64,000 bases of DNA from Akkermansiaceae bacterium UBA2367 (GTDB taxonomy: Bacteria > Verrucomicrobiota > Verrucomicrobiia > Verrucomicrobiales > DEV007), in the NCBI GenBank assembly GCA_002344525.1, contig DDTJ01000073.1, forward strand, positions 2,181-66,180. Reading direction: 5' to 3'. Shown here in pieces: positions 1 to 7,614 of this stretch. Below the pieces are notes generated by a model. It searched no databases. It had not been told where the DNA came from and worked only from the letters and a program-made list of their open reading frames with translations. Positions within the stretch are counted from its first letter, which is position 1. Each line of letters opens with the position of its first letter. The translations under genes were made by a program, and so were the position numbers.

Positions 1-30
1 TGTTTTCCGCGTCTTCCGTAGGCCGCTCGC

Positions 31-1632
31 TCAATGCACATGCGCCTTCTCCGCCCCGAGGCCAGTGTGCGTCCGCACGCAGAACTCGGCGAACTTCGCC
101 TCGCTCTCGGGTTCGCGCTTGATCAGGGCACCGAGGAAGGCGGCGAGGAAGCCGAGCGGGATGCTCACGATGCCCGGATTGGTGAGCGGAAAGATCGGAT
201 CGGCCTGGATGAGGTGCCTTTTCGCTGCGGCGACCTCGGGACCGTCGATGCCCATCACGCTCGGACTCAGTACGATGAGCACGATGCTGGAAAGCAGGCC
301 GACGAGCAGTCCGGTGACCGCTCCGGTGGTGTTGAAGCGCTTCCAGAAGACCGAGAAGACGATCACTGGCAGGTTCGCCGACGCGGCGACGGCGAAGGCG
401 AGGCCGACGAGGAAGGCGACGTTGATCGTCTGCAGCTTGATCGCGAGGACGATGGAGATCGCACCGACGAAGAGCGCGGCGATGCGGGCGACCTTCACCT
501 CCGTCGCCTGGGAGACCTCCTTGCCGTGCTTGAGCACGTTGGAGTAGAAGTCGTGCGCGAAGGAAGTGCTGGCGCTGATGGTCAGCCCCGCGACGACGGC
601 GAGGATGGTGGCGAAGGCCACGGCCGAGATGAAGGCGAAGAAGATGTCGCCGCCGAGGAAGTGGGACAGCTCGGGAGCGGCCATGTTCTCGTTGGTGATG
701 AGGTGCGGCTTCAGCAGGGTGGCCGCACCGAAGCCGAGGAAGGTGGTGAGGATGTAGAAGACGCCGATGATGACCATCGCCCAGACGACGGAGACGCGGG
801 CGGTCTTCGCATCGGGCACGGTGTAGAAGCGCACCAGCACGTGGGGCAGCCCGGCGGTGCCGAGGACAAGGGCGAGGCCGAGGGAGATGAGGTCGAGCGG
901 CCCCCAGCCGCCCGTGACGGCGGCGCCGAACTTCATGCCGGGGTCGAGGAAGTTCTGCGTCACCTCGACGCCGCCCTTCTCGTAGGTGAGGGAAGCGATG
1001 GCCTCGAAGAACTTGGCGAAGCTGTAGTCGAACTTCGCCATGACCATGAAGCTGAGCGCAAAGGTCGCGGTCATCAGCAACACGGCCTTCACGATCTGCA
1101 CCCAGGTGGTGCCGTGCATGCCGCCGAAGATGACGTAGACGATCATCAGCACGCCCACACCGACGATGGCCGCGTTCGGCGTGATCCATGCGTAGTCCTT
1201 CAGCAGGGTGCTGACGAGCACACCCGCGCCGATCATCTGCGCGACCATGTAGAAGGTGGAGACGGTGAGGGTACTCAGCGACGCCGCCGCGCGGACGGGG
1301 CGGGCCTTGAGCCGATAGGCAAGCAGGTCGGCCATCGTGTATTTGCCCGCGTTGCGCAGCGGCTCGGCGACGACGTAGAGCACGCTGAGGTAGGCAACGA
1401 GGAAGCCGACCGAATACATGAAGCCGTCGTAGCCGAAGAAGGCGATCATCCCCGAGATGCCGAGGAAGGAGGCGGCGGACATGTAGTCGCCGGCGACGGC
1501 GAGGCCGTTCTGCCAGCCCTTGATGGAGCGGCCGGCGGCAAAGTAGGCGCTCGCCCCGGTGTTCTTGCGGGCGCTCCAGACGGTGATGCCCAGCGTGGCG
1601 ACCACGAAGGCGAGAAACATGGCGATGGTCAT
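31..1632 (-). CDS. actP: Cation/acetate symporter (sodium:solute symporter family)
   Basis: Inner-membrane Na+-coupled carrier, most likely for acetate or a related short monocarboxylate. The 533-residue product is hydrophobic throughout, with about 13 predicted membrane segments, and starts directly in the first one, as is usual for ActP. Conserved SSSF features are visible, including an early segment with the motif GDYMSAASFLG near residues 48-58 and a long central periplasmic loop. It follows a DUF485 gene by 13 nt on the same strand, the pairing seen for yjcH-actP in Escherichia coli, so the two probably form one transcript. Family membership is secure; the substrate is inferred from the DUF485 partner and overall similarity. 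Confidence 0.88.
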   Translation of the reverse strand: MTIAMFLAFVVATLGITVWSARKNTGASAYFAAGRSIKGWQNGLAVAGDYMSAASFLGISGMIAFFGYDGFMYSVGFLVAYLSVLYVVAEPLRNAGKYTMADLLAYRLKARPVRAAASLSTLTVSTFYMVAQMIGAGVLVSTLLKDYAWITPNAAIVGVGVLMIVYVIFGGMHGTTWVQIVKAVLLMTATFALSFMVMAKFDYSFAKFFEAIASLTYEKGGVEVTQNFLDPGMKFGAAVTGGWGPLDLISLGLALVLGTAGLPHVLVRFYTVPDAKTARVSVVWAMVIIGVFYILTTFLGFGAATLLKPHLITNENMAAPELSHFLGGDIFFAFISAVAFATILAVVAGLTISASTSFAHDFYSNVLKHGKEVSQATEVKVARIAALFVGAISIVLAIKLQTINVAFLVGLAFAVAASANLPVIVFSVFWKRFNTTGAVTGLLVGLLSSIVLIVLSPSVMGIDGPEVAAAKRHLIQADPIFPLTNPGIVSIPLGFLAAFLGALIKREPESEAKFAEFCVRTHTGLGAEKAHVH

Positions 1633-1645
1633 AGGGATCGGGGGA

Positions 1646-1987
1646 TCAGAGGTTTTCCTTGGCGAGGAGCTCGGCGGCGGCGCGATCGAAGGCGGCGGCC
1701 TTGCGCATGTAGAGCCAGGCCATGCCCCACGCCATGAAGAACTGCGAGAGGGCGAAGAGGTAGGCGATATTGATCTTGCCGAGGACAGGCTTCTTCATCA
1801 GGTCGAGGTGCCAGCCGACGAAGTAGAGCAGGGCGAAGTAGTAGACGAGGAAGAAGACGCAGCAGGGGACGATGAAGCGCCGCTTCGCCGCGAGCAGGGC
1901 CTCGAACTCGGGACGTTCGACGATGTTCTCCCAGACTTCGGCATTGCCGCCTTTGTCGGCCGATGGGGTGGATTCCTTCTCGCTCAT
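1646..1987 (-). CDS. DUF485 small membrane protein (YjcH-like)
   Basis: A 113-residue protein with a soluble N-terminus and two hydrophobic segments, roughly residues 41-62 and 75-92, the normal DUF485 architecture. The frame is open further upstream, but the start at MSEKEST gives the usual family length and the upstream extension is low-complexity. It lies immediately before the acetate-type symporter on the same strand, the conserved context of this family, and is thought to be an accessory subunit or partner of the carrier. The biochemical role of DUF485 proteins is not established. Confidence 0.82.
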   Translation of the reverse strand: MSEKESTPSADKGGNAEVWENIVERPEFEALLAAKRRFIVPCCVFFLVYYFALLYFVGWHLDLMKKPVLGKINIAYLFALSQFFMAWGMAWLYMRKAAAFDRAAAELLAKENL

Positions 1988-2086
1988 GGGCCGGGATGTT
2001 AGGGATCGCGGCCACGGATGGCAAGCGGGAAATTGCGCGGGAATCCGCTCCGGCCCCGCCCATCGCATCGGACACCCGCCCGAACC

Positions 2087-3205
2087 TCATTCCGGCGAAG
2101 CCCCGGCCAGAGCCTCGATCCCCGCCCGGTCGGGCTTGCCCAATTCGGTTCGGGGCAGTTCCGCCACGACGACCTCCCGCGAGAGGCGCTCGACGGGAGG
2201 CAGACCGGCGTTAAAACGCTCCAGCGCGTCTTCCCTGTCGCCCTCCTCGCGCACCAGTACCAACTCGCTCCCCCGGCGCGAGCCGGACAGCGCGACGATC
2301 CAGCCCACGATCCCAAAGGCGGCGAGTCGGTCGTTCAACATCGGCAGGGAGACGAGTTCGCCCGAAACTTTCACCGCCCCGTCGGCGCGAGAGAGGAAGC
2401 GCAGGTCGCCGCCCCGCAGTTCGCAGCGGTCGCCCGTCGCGAACCAGCCCTCCGCGTTGCCAGCGGGATCGAAACGCCAACCTCCGCCCTCGCGAAACGC
2501 GTAGCCGGAGAAGAGGCATCCGCCGCGCAACCTCAGCCGTCCTTCTCCGTCCGTTTCCGCCTCCCAGCCGGGCAGCAGGGGCAGCCATTCGCCGTCGCCG
2601 TCGAGGCTCGTCGCCACCTGCGAAGCCGTCTCGGACATGCCGTAGGTGGGCCAGAGGGGCCAGCCCAGCGAACGCGCCTCCGCCACCAGAGCCGGGTCGA
2701 TCCGCCCCCCGCCGAGGAAAACCCCGCGCAGGCTCGCCGGACACCGCGCCCCGGCCCCGACCAAATCCCAAAGGTGCGTCGGCGTCAGCGACGCGAGCGT
2801 GGCCCGCGACTCGTCCACCGCCCGGAGGAAGGCGGCGCCGTCGCGCGTCCACGAGTCCCAAGCCATGGCCGCGACCTGCGCCCCGTTGCAAAAAGCCCTC
2901 GCATAGATCCCGAGGCCGCCGACGTGGAAAGTCGGGAGGCCGCCGAGCCAGACATCCTCCGTCTCCAGCCCGCAATGCGCGTTCACCGCCCGCGCCGAGG
3001 CGAGGATCGCGGCCTTGGGGAGGACGACGAATTTCGCGCTCCCGCTGGAGCCGGAGGTGGCGAGCACCACGACGGCGCGCAGGCCGAGTTCGCCTTCGAG
3101 AAACTCGCGAAGACCCGCCGCCTCGACGGGGCGCTTGGGGTTCAGCCGGAGATCGACGCTCTCCGACTCCCAGTAGGCGGGAGAGATCAAGTCAGGCGTT
3201 TCCAT
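2087..3205 (-). CDS. menE: o-Succinylbenzoate-CoA ligase (MenE)
   Basis: ATP-dependent acyl-CoA ligase that activates o-succinylbenzoate for menaquinone synthesis. The 372-residue protein has adenylate-forming enzyme motifs: the phosphate loop TSGSSGSAK at about residues 50-58, the motif YGMSETASQ near 188, and the hinge-region TGDRCEL followed by a GAVKVSGE stretch near 255-280. It is short for an ANL ligase (E. coli MenE is about 450 residues) because the N-terminal region before the phosphate loop is brief. The start METPDL is chosen because upstream sequence in this frame is the shadow of menC. It overlaps the menC end by 19 nt, indicating translational coupling in a menB-menA-menC-menE run. 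Confidence 0.88.
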   Translation of the reverse strand: METPDLISPAYWESESVDLRLNPKRPVEAAGLREFLEGELGLRAVVVLATSGSSGSAKFVVLPKAAILASARAVNAHCGLETEDVWLGGLPTFHVGGLGIYARAFCNGAQVAAMAWDSWTRDGAAFLRAVDESRATLASLTPTHLWDLVGAGARCPASLRGVFLGGGRIDPALVAEARSLGWPLWPTYGMSETASQVATSLDGDGEWLPLLPGWEAETDGEGRLRLRGGCLFSGYAFREGGGWRFDPAGNAEGWFATGDRCELRGGDLRFLSRADGAVKVSGELVSLPMLNDRLAAFGIVGWIVALSGSRRGSELVLVREEGDREDALERFNAGLPPVERLSREVVVAELPRTELGKPDRAGIEALAGASPE

Positions 3206-4116
3206 GGCAGCGCCTCCAAGAGATCGTCGAAGCCGAGACCTGTTCCACCCGGCGGGAGCAGACGCGGCCCGTCGCAGCGCAGCCGCTCGAAGAAAGGGTC
3301 GGACTCGAAGCAGCGGTGGGTGAGAAGGCCGCAGGGGAGGAGCTTGTCGTTTTTCCCGCCTTGCGAAGCGATCGAAGCGAAGGCCGCCGCCCAGAGCTGG
3401 CCGAGCGCGTGGTCCATGTTGGAGGTGATGTAGAAGCGCGTCTCCCGGTGGCAGGCATATCCGAAGCGGGCGGGCTTGTAGACCAGCACATCCCCAAGGC
3501 GAAGCCGGCTCGTGTGGTCCCGGTCCACCGCGAGGGGCACCCCGGCGTCGCGCAAGGACATCCAGCCCTGTTCCGACCACGCTTCGGGGTCCTCGACCAC
3601 ATCGACCGCGCTCCTCCTCGCTTCGCCCAAACGTTTCCAGAAATCGAGAAACTCGCCGCAGCCGAGGGATTCGTTGAAATCGAGCCGAATCCGCAGACCC
3701 GCCTTCGACCAAGCGTCGATCAGAGCCACGACCCGCTCCCCATCCCGGCTTCCCTTGATCTTGGCGACCGCGAAGCCCTCGGACCGGGCGAAGTCCGGAT
3801 CGTCGCCGTCCCGGACGAGCCAATGGCTTTCGGGGATCGGCTGAGTGAAAAGCGACTTCCCCGAGCGCCTCGCCTCCCCGTCGATCCTCACGCCTTCCAA
3901 GGCACCGATCACGAGCGGCGTGTGGAGCGACTCCCCGCTGGCGAGAGACCGCAACTGTCCGTCGAGCGGCAGATCCCCGAACTCCGGCCAAGGATGGAGG
4001 CACCCGAAGCCGTCCCCGACGCGGATGAGGGCTCCCTCGTGCTCCGTCCGAGCGCTCGCCGCGTTCAGCGCCTTCGCCGAACGCAGGGTGTAGCGCCAGA
4101 AATAGACGGGCTTCAT
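3187..4116 (-). CDS. menC: o-Succinylbenzoate synthase (MenC)
   Basis: Enolase-superfamily dehydratase converting SHCHC to o-succinylbenzoate. The 309-residue sequence keeps the full active site: KIKG near residue 118 (catalytic Lys), metal ligands in DFNES near 147, VEDP near 173 and VDRD near 197, and the second catalytic Lys in YKPAR near 213. Its start overlaps the menA stop by four bases (ATGA), and its end overlaps menE, so the three genes are tightly coupled. The start at MKPVYFW is the only one consistent with that overlap and with the family length of about 320 residues. Confidence 0.9.
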   Translation of the reverse strand: MKPVYFWRYTLRSAKALNAASARTEHEGALIRVGDGFGCLHPWPEFGDLPLDGQLRSLASGESLHTPLVIGALEGVRIDGEARRSGKSLFTQPIPESHWLVRDGDDPDFARSEGFAVAKIKGSRDGERVVALIDAWSKAGLRIRLDFNESLGCGEFLDFWKRLGEARRSAVDVVEDPEAWSEQGWMSLRDAGVPLAVDRDHTSRLRLGDVLVYKPARFGYACHRETRFYITSNMDHALGQLWAAAFASIASQGGKNDKLLPCGLLTHRCFESDPFFERLRCDGPRLLPPGGTGLGFDDLLEALPWKRLT

Positions 4117-4997
4117 GGCACGAGTTCGCGCAGCGTCGCCGCCACCGCGAAGAGCAGCAGTTGCAGCGCCCCGAAGGCGAGGATGCGGTTGTAGACCGGC
4201 CCCGGCCGAAAGCGGAAGACGCAGAACACGATGACCGCCCCGATGGGCGCGGGCAGCAGCCCGACGAACAATCCCTCGTAGGATCGCGGCACGGGCAGAT
4301 TCCACAGCAGAACGGGGATCAGGCAGAAGAGCAGGATCTCCACCCGCGCGAAGGTCTCGCCGAAGCGCGTCGCGAGGGTGCGCTTGCCCGAACCGCGATC
4401 CTCCTCGACGTCCCGGAGGTTGTTCACCGCGATGAGCACGCTCGAATACAGCCCGCACTGGAGCCCGAGCCGCAGGATCTCGCCGCCGCCCCATTCCCCC
4501 GTCTGCGCGAAATACGACCCTGACACGGCCACCAAACCGAAGAAGAGGATGACGAAGAGCTCTCCCATCCCCCGGTAGGCGAGCGGACAAGGGCCGCCGG
4601 TGTAGCCGTAGGAGAAGAAAAGCGATACCGCCCCGATGGCGACGATGGGCCAGCCCCGCGTCACGATCAGGGGGATCGCGATCAGGGCCGCCGCGAGGCA
4701 GAAGCCCAGCGCCCCGATCAACACCGTGCCTGGCCTCAGCATCCCCGAGGCTGTGACACGCCTCGGGCCGAGCCGCTTCTTCGTGTCGGCCCCCTTCGCG
4801 TGGTCGATGGCGTCGTTGAAGAGATTCGTCGCGATCTGAATGCAGAGACAGCTCAGCAGCGTACACCAGAAGAGGAACCACGATCCGGTGAAAAGGTTCC
4901 CGTCCATCAGCATCGGCATCGCCCCCACCCAAACCGGCACCACCGCCGCCGGGAGCGTCTTTGGGCGAGCCGCGAGAATCCAAGGCGAGAGGTTCAT
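4113..4997 (-). CDS. menA: 1,4-Dihydroxy-2-naphthoate polyprenyltransferase (MenA)
   Basis: UbiA-superfamily integral membrane prenyltransferase that attaches the isoprenoid tail to DHNA to give demethylmenaquinone. The 294-residue protein has eight or nine hydrophobic segments. The first prenyl-diphosphate/Mg2+ motif NDAIDHAKGAD lies near residues 61-71, preceded by the MenA-typical N-terminus with ARPKTLPAA. A second Asp-rich motif with NLRDVEEDRGSGKRT follows near 185-200. The four-base overlap with menC and the shared strand with menB place it in the menaquinone operon. A 171-nt gap containing a long inverted repeat separates it from menB. Confidence 0.92.
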   Translation of the reverse strand: MNLSPWILAARPKTLPAAVVPVWVGAMPMLMDGNLFTGSWFLFWCTLLSCLCIQIATNLFNDAIDHAKGADTKKRLGPRRVTASGMLRPGTVLIGALGFCLAAALIAIPLIVTRGWPIVAIGAVSLFFSYGYTGGPCPLAYRGMGELFVILFFGLVAVSGSYFAQTGEWGGGEILRLGLQCGLYSSVLIAVNNLRDVEEDRGSGKRTLATRFGETFARVEILLFCLIPVLLWNLPVPRSYEGLFVGLLPAPIGAVIVFCVFRFRPGPVYNRILAFGALQLLLFAVAATLRELVP

Positions 4998-5044
4998 GGC
5001 TTCGCTATCTCGAATCCGTTACGAACACTACCACTCGCCAACCT

Positions 5045-5122
5045 GTAGAGAAATTTGTGAGAATTTCTCCCGGAACCACGCATGGAGGACGCTCTCGGAG
5101 AAATTCTCACGAATTTCTCTAC
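5045..5122. repeat. Inverted repeat, 26-nt arms, in the menB-menA gap
   Basis: Arms at 5045-5070 and 5097-5122 are reverse complements at 25 of 26 positions, with a 26-nt spacer. Each arm is itself partly symmetrical, built as GAGAAATT-N6-AATTTCTC. The arms are AT-rich, unlike the surrounding high-GC sequence. The RNA would form a very strong hairpin between two co-transcribed genes. It could be a repetitive extragenic element, an mRNA processing or attenuation signal, or a double operator. No U-tract follows, so it is not a standard intrinsic terminator. Confidence 0.85.
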
Positions 5123-5168
5123 CCTGCGGCAAGGTGATGTCGTTTCCACTCTCACTCTTTGTTGCCTT

Positions 5169-5987
5169 TTACGGAAGCCTCGGGAATCTGGAGAAATCCG
5201 GCTTCCTTTTCTCGACGAAGGCGCTTCGTCCCTCCTTCGCCTCCTCCGACATGTAGTAGAGCAGGGTCGCGTTGCCGGCGAGGTCGAGGAGGCCCATTTG
5301 GCCGTCGCAGTCAGCGTTGAGGGCGGTCTTGAGGCAGCGCAGGGCGAGGGGCGAATGCTCCAGGATTTCGCGGCACCATTTCACCGTCTCCTCCTCCAGT
5401 TTCGCGAGGGGGACAACCGTGTTGACCAGCCCCATCTCCAGCGCTTGCTGCGCGTCGTACTGGCGGCAGAGGAACCAGATTTCGCGGGCCTTCTTCTGCC
5501 CCACGATGCGGGCGAGGTAACTGGAGCCGAGGCCCCCGTCGAAGGAGCCGACCTTCGGCCCGGTCTGGCCGAAGCGGGCGTTGTCCGCCGCGATGGTGAG
5601 GTCGCAGACGACGTGGAGGACGTGCCCCCCGCCGATGGCGTAGCCCGCGACCATCGCGACGACCGGTTTGGGCAGGGCGCGGATCTTCTTCTGCACTTCG
5701 AGGATGTTCAGCCGAGGCACCCCGTCCTCGCCGACATAGCCGGCGTGGCCGCGCACCTTCTGGTCGCCTCCCGCGCAGAAGGCGAGATCGCCCTCGCCCG
5801 TGAGGATGACGACGCCGACCTTCGGGTCCTCGTGGGCGAGGTCAAAGGCGGCAAGCATCTCCCGCACCGTCCGGGGGCGGAAGGCGTTGCGCACCTCGGG
5901 ACGGTTGATCGTGATCTTCGCGATCTGTCCGTCCTCCGAGGTCTCGTAGCGGAGGTCTTCAAAGTCGTGGGCGGGTATCCAGTTCAT
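5169..5987 (-). CDS. menB: 1,4-Dihydroxy-2-naphthoyl-CoA synthase (MenB)
   Basis: Crotonase-fold enzyme that cyclises o-succinylbenzoyl-CoA to DHNA-CoA. The 272-residue protein matches MenB closely: oxyanion-hole stretch CAGGDQKVRG near residue 71, GYAIGGGHVLH near 115, and the diagnostic block GQTGPKVGSFDGG near 140 carrying the catalytic Asp. The C-terminal segment KRKPDFSRFP is also typical. It is the first men gene of the leftward cluster, and its start faces a divergent gene at 6118, leaving about 130 nt for promoters. Confidence 0.95.
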   Translation of the reverse strand: MNWIPAHDFEDLRYETSEDGQIAKITINRPEVRNAFRPRTVREMLAAFDLAHEDPKVGVVILTGEGDLAFCAGGDQKVRGHAGYVGEDGVPRLNILEVQKKIRALPKPVVAMVAGYAIGGGHVLHVVCDLTIAADNARFGQTGPKVGSFDGGLGSSYLARIVGQKKAREIWFLCRQYDAQQALEMGLVNTVVPLAKLEEETVKWCREILEHSPLALRCLKTALNADCDGQMGLLDLAGNATLLYYMSEEAKEGRSAFVEKRKPDFSRFPRLP

Positions 5988-6117
5988 GCGCGGGGAGCGT
6001 GTTCCCGATGAGGGCCGGAGTCAACGGGAGTTGTGGGGGAAACCGGATCGATCCGCCCGCCTCGATTTGATCGCTTCCCTCTTGGGCGACCCCGTGGCAC
6101 AGTATCGCGAGATTCGC

Positions 6118-7614
6118 ATGAAGAAGCTTCTCCTCATCCTCGCCCTCCTCGCGGTGCTCGCCCTGATCTCCGCCTTCGTCGTGGTCCGCATCGTCGGCCC
6201 GCGGCTCGTCTCGGTGCCTCCTCCGAGCGGGGAGCCGCTCGGGGAATACGACTCGCCCCGGCCCGAGGTCTCCCTGCTCGCCCTCGGCATCGTCGTGCCC
6301 GTCGGCCTCCTCGACGAGATCGCCAACGCCGAGGCGCCCCTGACCTTCGAAGGGGGCGAGGCGAAGAATTTCCACAAGCGCATCCAGAACGGAGCCTACA
6401 CCTGGGACGCGACCCGCGGCGAGATCCGCTTCCACAACACCGGGAGCAGCCTCGCCTTCACCGTGCCCTTCGAGGGGAAAGCGACCCTGCAAGGCGAACT
6501 CGACGCCTCCATCCTGAAAATCCCGATCGAGGGCAGCGCCGATGTCGCCGGCACCGCCGGGGGAACGCTCGTGCCGGAAGTCCAATCCGACTGGAACGTG
6601 AACCCGAATTTCACCCCGGAACTGAAGCTCGACAAAGCCAACCTGCGGCTCGGCCAACTCGGCGGCATCGACATCGGCGAATTTCTCGGCGGCAGCCTCG
6701 GCGCCTACCTGCAGGAGGAGGCCGGGAAGATCGCGCCCGTGATCCGCAAACGCTTCGACCTGCGCCGCGAAGCCGGGAAGCTGTGGAGCCAAGCCCACCT
6801 GCTCGAGCAAGTCTCCGACGACCCCCCGCTCTGGGTCCGCGTCACCCCCCGCCGCTTCCTCCTCGGCCCCGTCGACTACGGCACGCCGGAGCAGATCGGC
6901 CTCGCCGTCGCCATCGAGAGCGAAACCTACCTCGTCAACCGCGCCCCGGCCGCCCCGGAGCTCGCGCCCCTGCCCGAACTGGGTCCCCTGCCGGAGGCGG
7001 CGGGCACCGACCTGCGCGTGCCCGTCGTCGTCAGCATGACGGAGTTGAACCGGATGATCGCGGAGGAGGACTTCGACATCGACACCGGGATCGGCACGAG
7101 GATCAAGGTCCACGGCCTCGCCGCCGAAGTCGGGCAGGGCGGCTATCTGAACCTAAAACTCGACTTGGAGGCGGACAAATCGCGCCTCGGTCGCGGCGTC
7201 GCCGGCTCCATCTGGGTGAAGGGCCGACCCGTGATCGACTACGAGAAGCAAACCCTCGGGTTCACCGGAGTCGAACTGACCGTGGAGACGCGCGACAAGC
7301 TCACCGGCGTGGCCGCCTGGCTGCTGGAGGGGATGCTCGTGAAGGGCCTCGAAGGGCAACTGCGCGTCGATCTGAACGACTACAAGGAGGAGCTCGACGA
7401 GGAGGTGCGCGAGGCTATCGCCAAAGCGGACCTGCCCGAGGGCATCGACGTCTCCCTGCAAAACCTCGAAGTGACCCTCGCCGACATCTACACCATCACC
7501 CGCCACGTCGAGGGTGGGGAGCCCGATCCCGGCATCGTCCTCGTGATCCGCGCGACCGGGGACATGAGCACGCGCGTCAGCAGCCTCGACTTCCAACGGG
7601 ACAAGAATCCATGA
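6118..7614 (+). CDS. Membrane-anchored DUF4403-like protein
   Basis: A 498-residue protein with an N-terminal hydrophobic segment at about residues 4-22 that acts as an uncleaved anchor or signal peptide, placing the rest in the periplasm. The body is beta-rich with no catalytic motif. An early stretch ending in VVPVGLLDEIAN, followed by a W-N-V-N-P-N-F element near residue 160, resembles the DUF4403 family, whose function is unknown. The start MKKLLLIL is chosen over upstream codons because it begins the signal segment. The stop overlaps the next gene start by ATGA, so the two are translationally coupled. Confidence 0.6.
   Translation: MKKLLLILALLAVLALISAFVVVRIVGPRLVSVPPPSGEPLGEYDSPRPEVSLLALGIVVPVGLLDEIANAEAPLTFEGGEAKNFHKRIQNGAYTWDATRGEIRFHNTGSSLAFTVPFEGKATLQGELDASILKIPIEGSADVAGTAGGTLVPEVQSDWNVNPNFTPELKLDKANLRLGQLGGIDIGEFLGGSLGAYLQEEAGKIAPVIRKRFDLRREAGKLWSQAHLLEQVSDDPPLWVRVTPRRFLLGPVDYGTPEQIGLAVAIESETYLVNRAPAAPELAPLPELGPLPEAAGTDLRVPVVVSMTELNRMIAEEDFDIDTGIGTRIKVHGLAAEVGQGGYLNLKLDLEADKSRLGRGVAGSIWVKGRPVIDYEKQTLGFTGVELTVETRDKLTGVAAWLLEGMLVKGLEGQLRVDLNDYKEELDEEVREAIAKADLPEGIDVSLQNLEVTLADIYTITRHVEGGEPDPGIVLVIRATGDMSTRVSSLDFQRDKNP

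Noticed and set aside
2087..4003. Single 638-residue MenE-like protein including the upstream open frame
   Set aside because: The first 266 residues are an out-of-frame translation of menC, which has a complete enolase active site; METPDL at 3205 is the sensible start.
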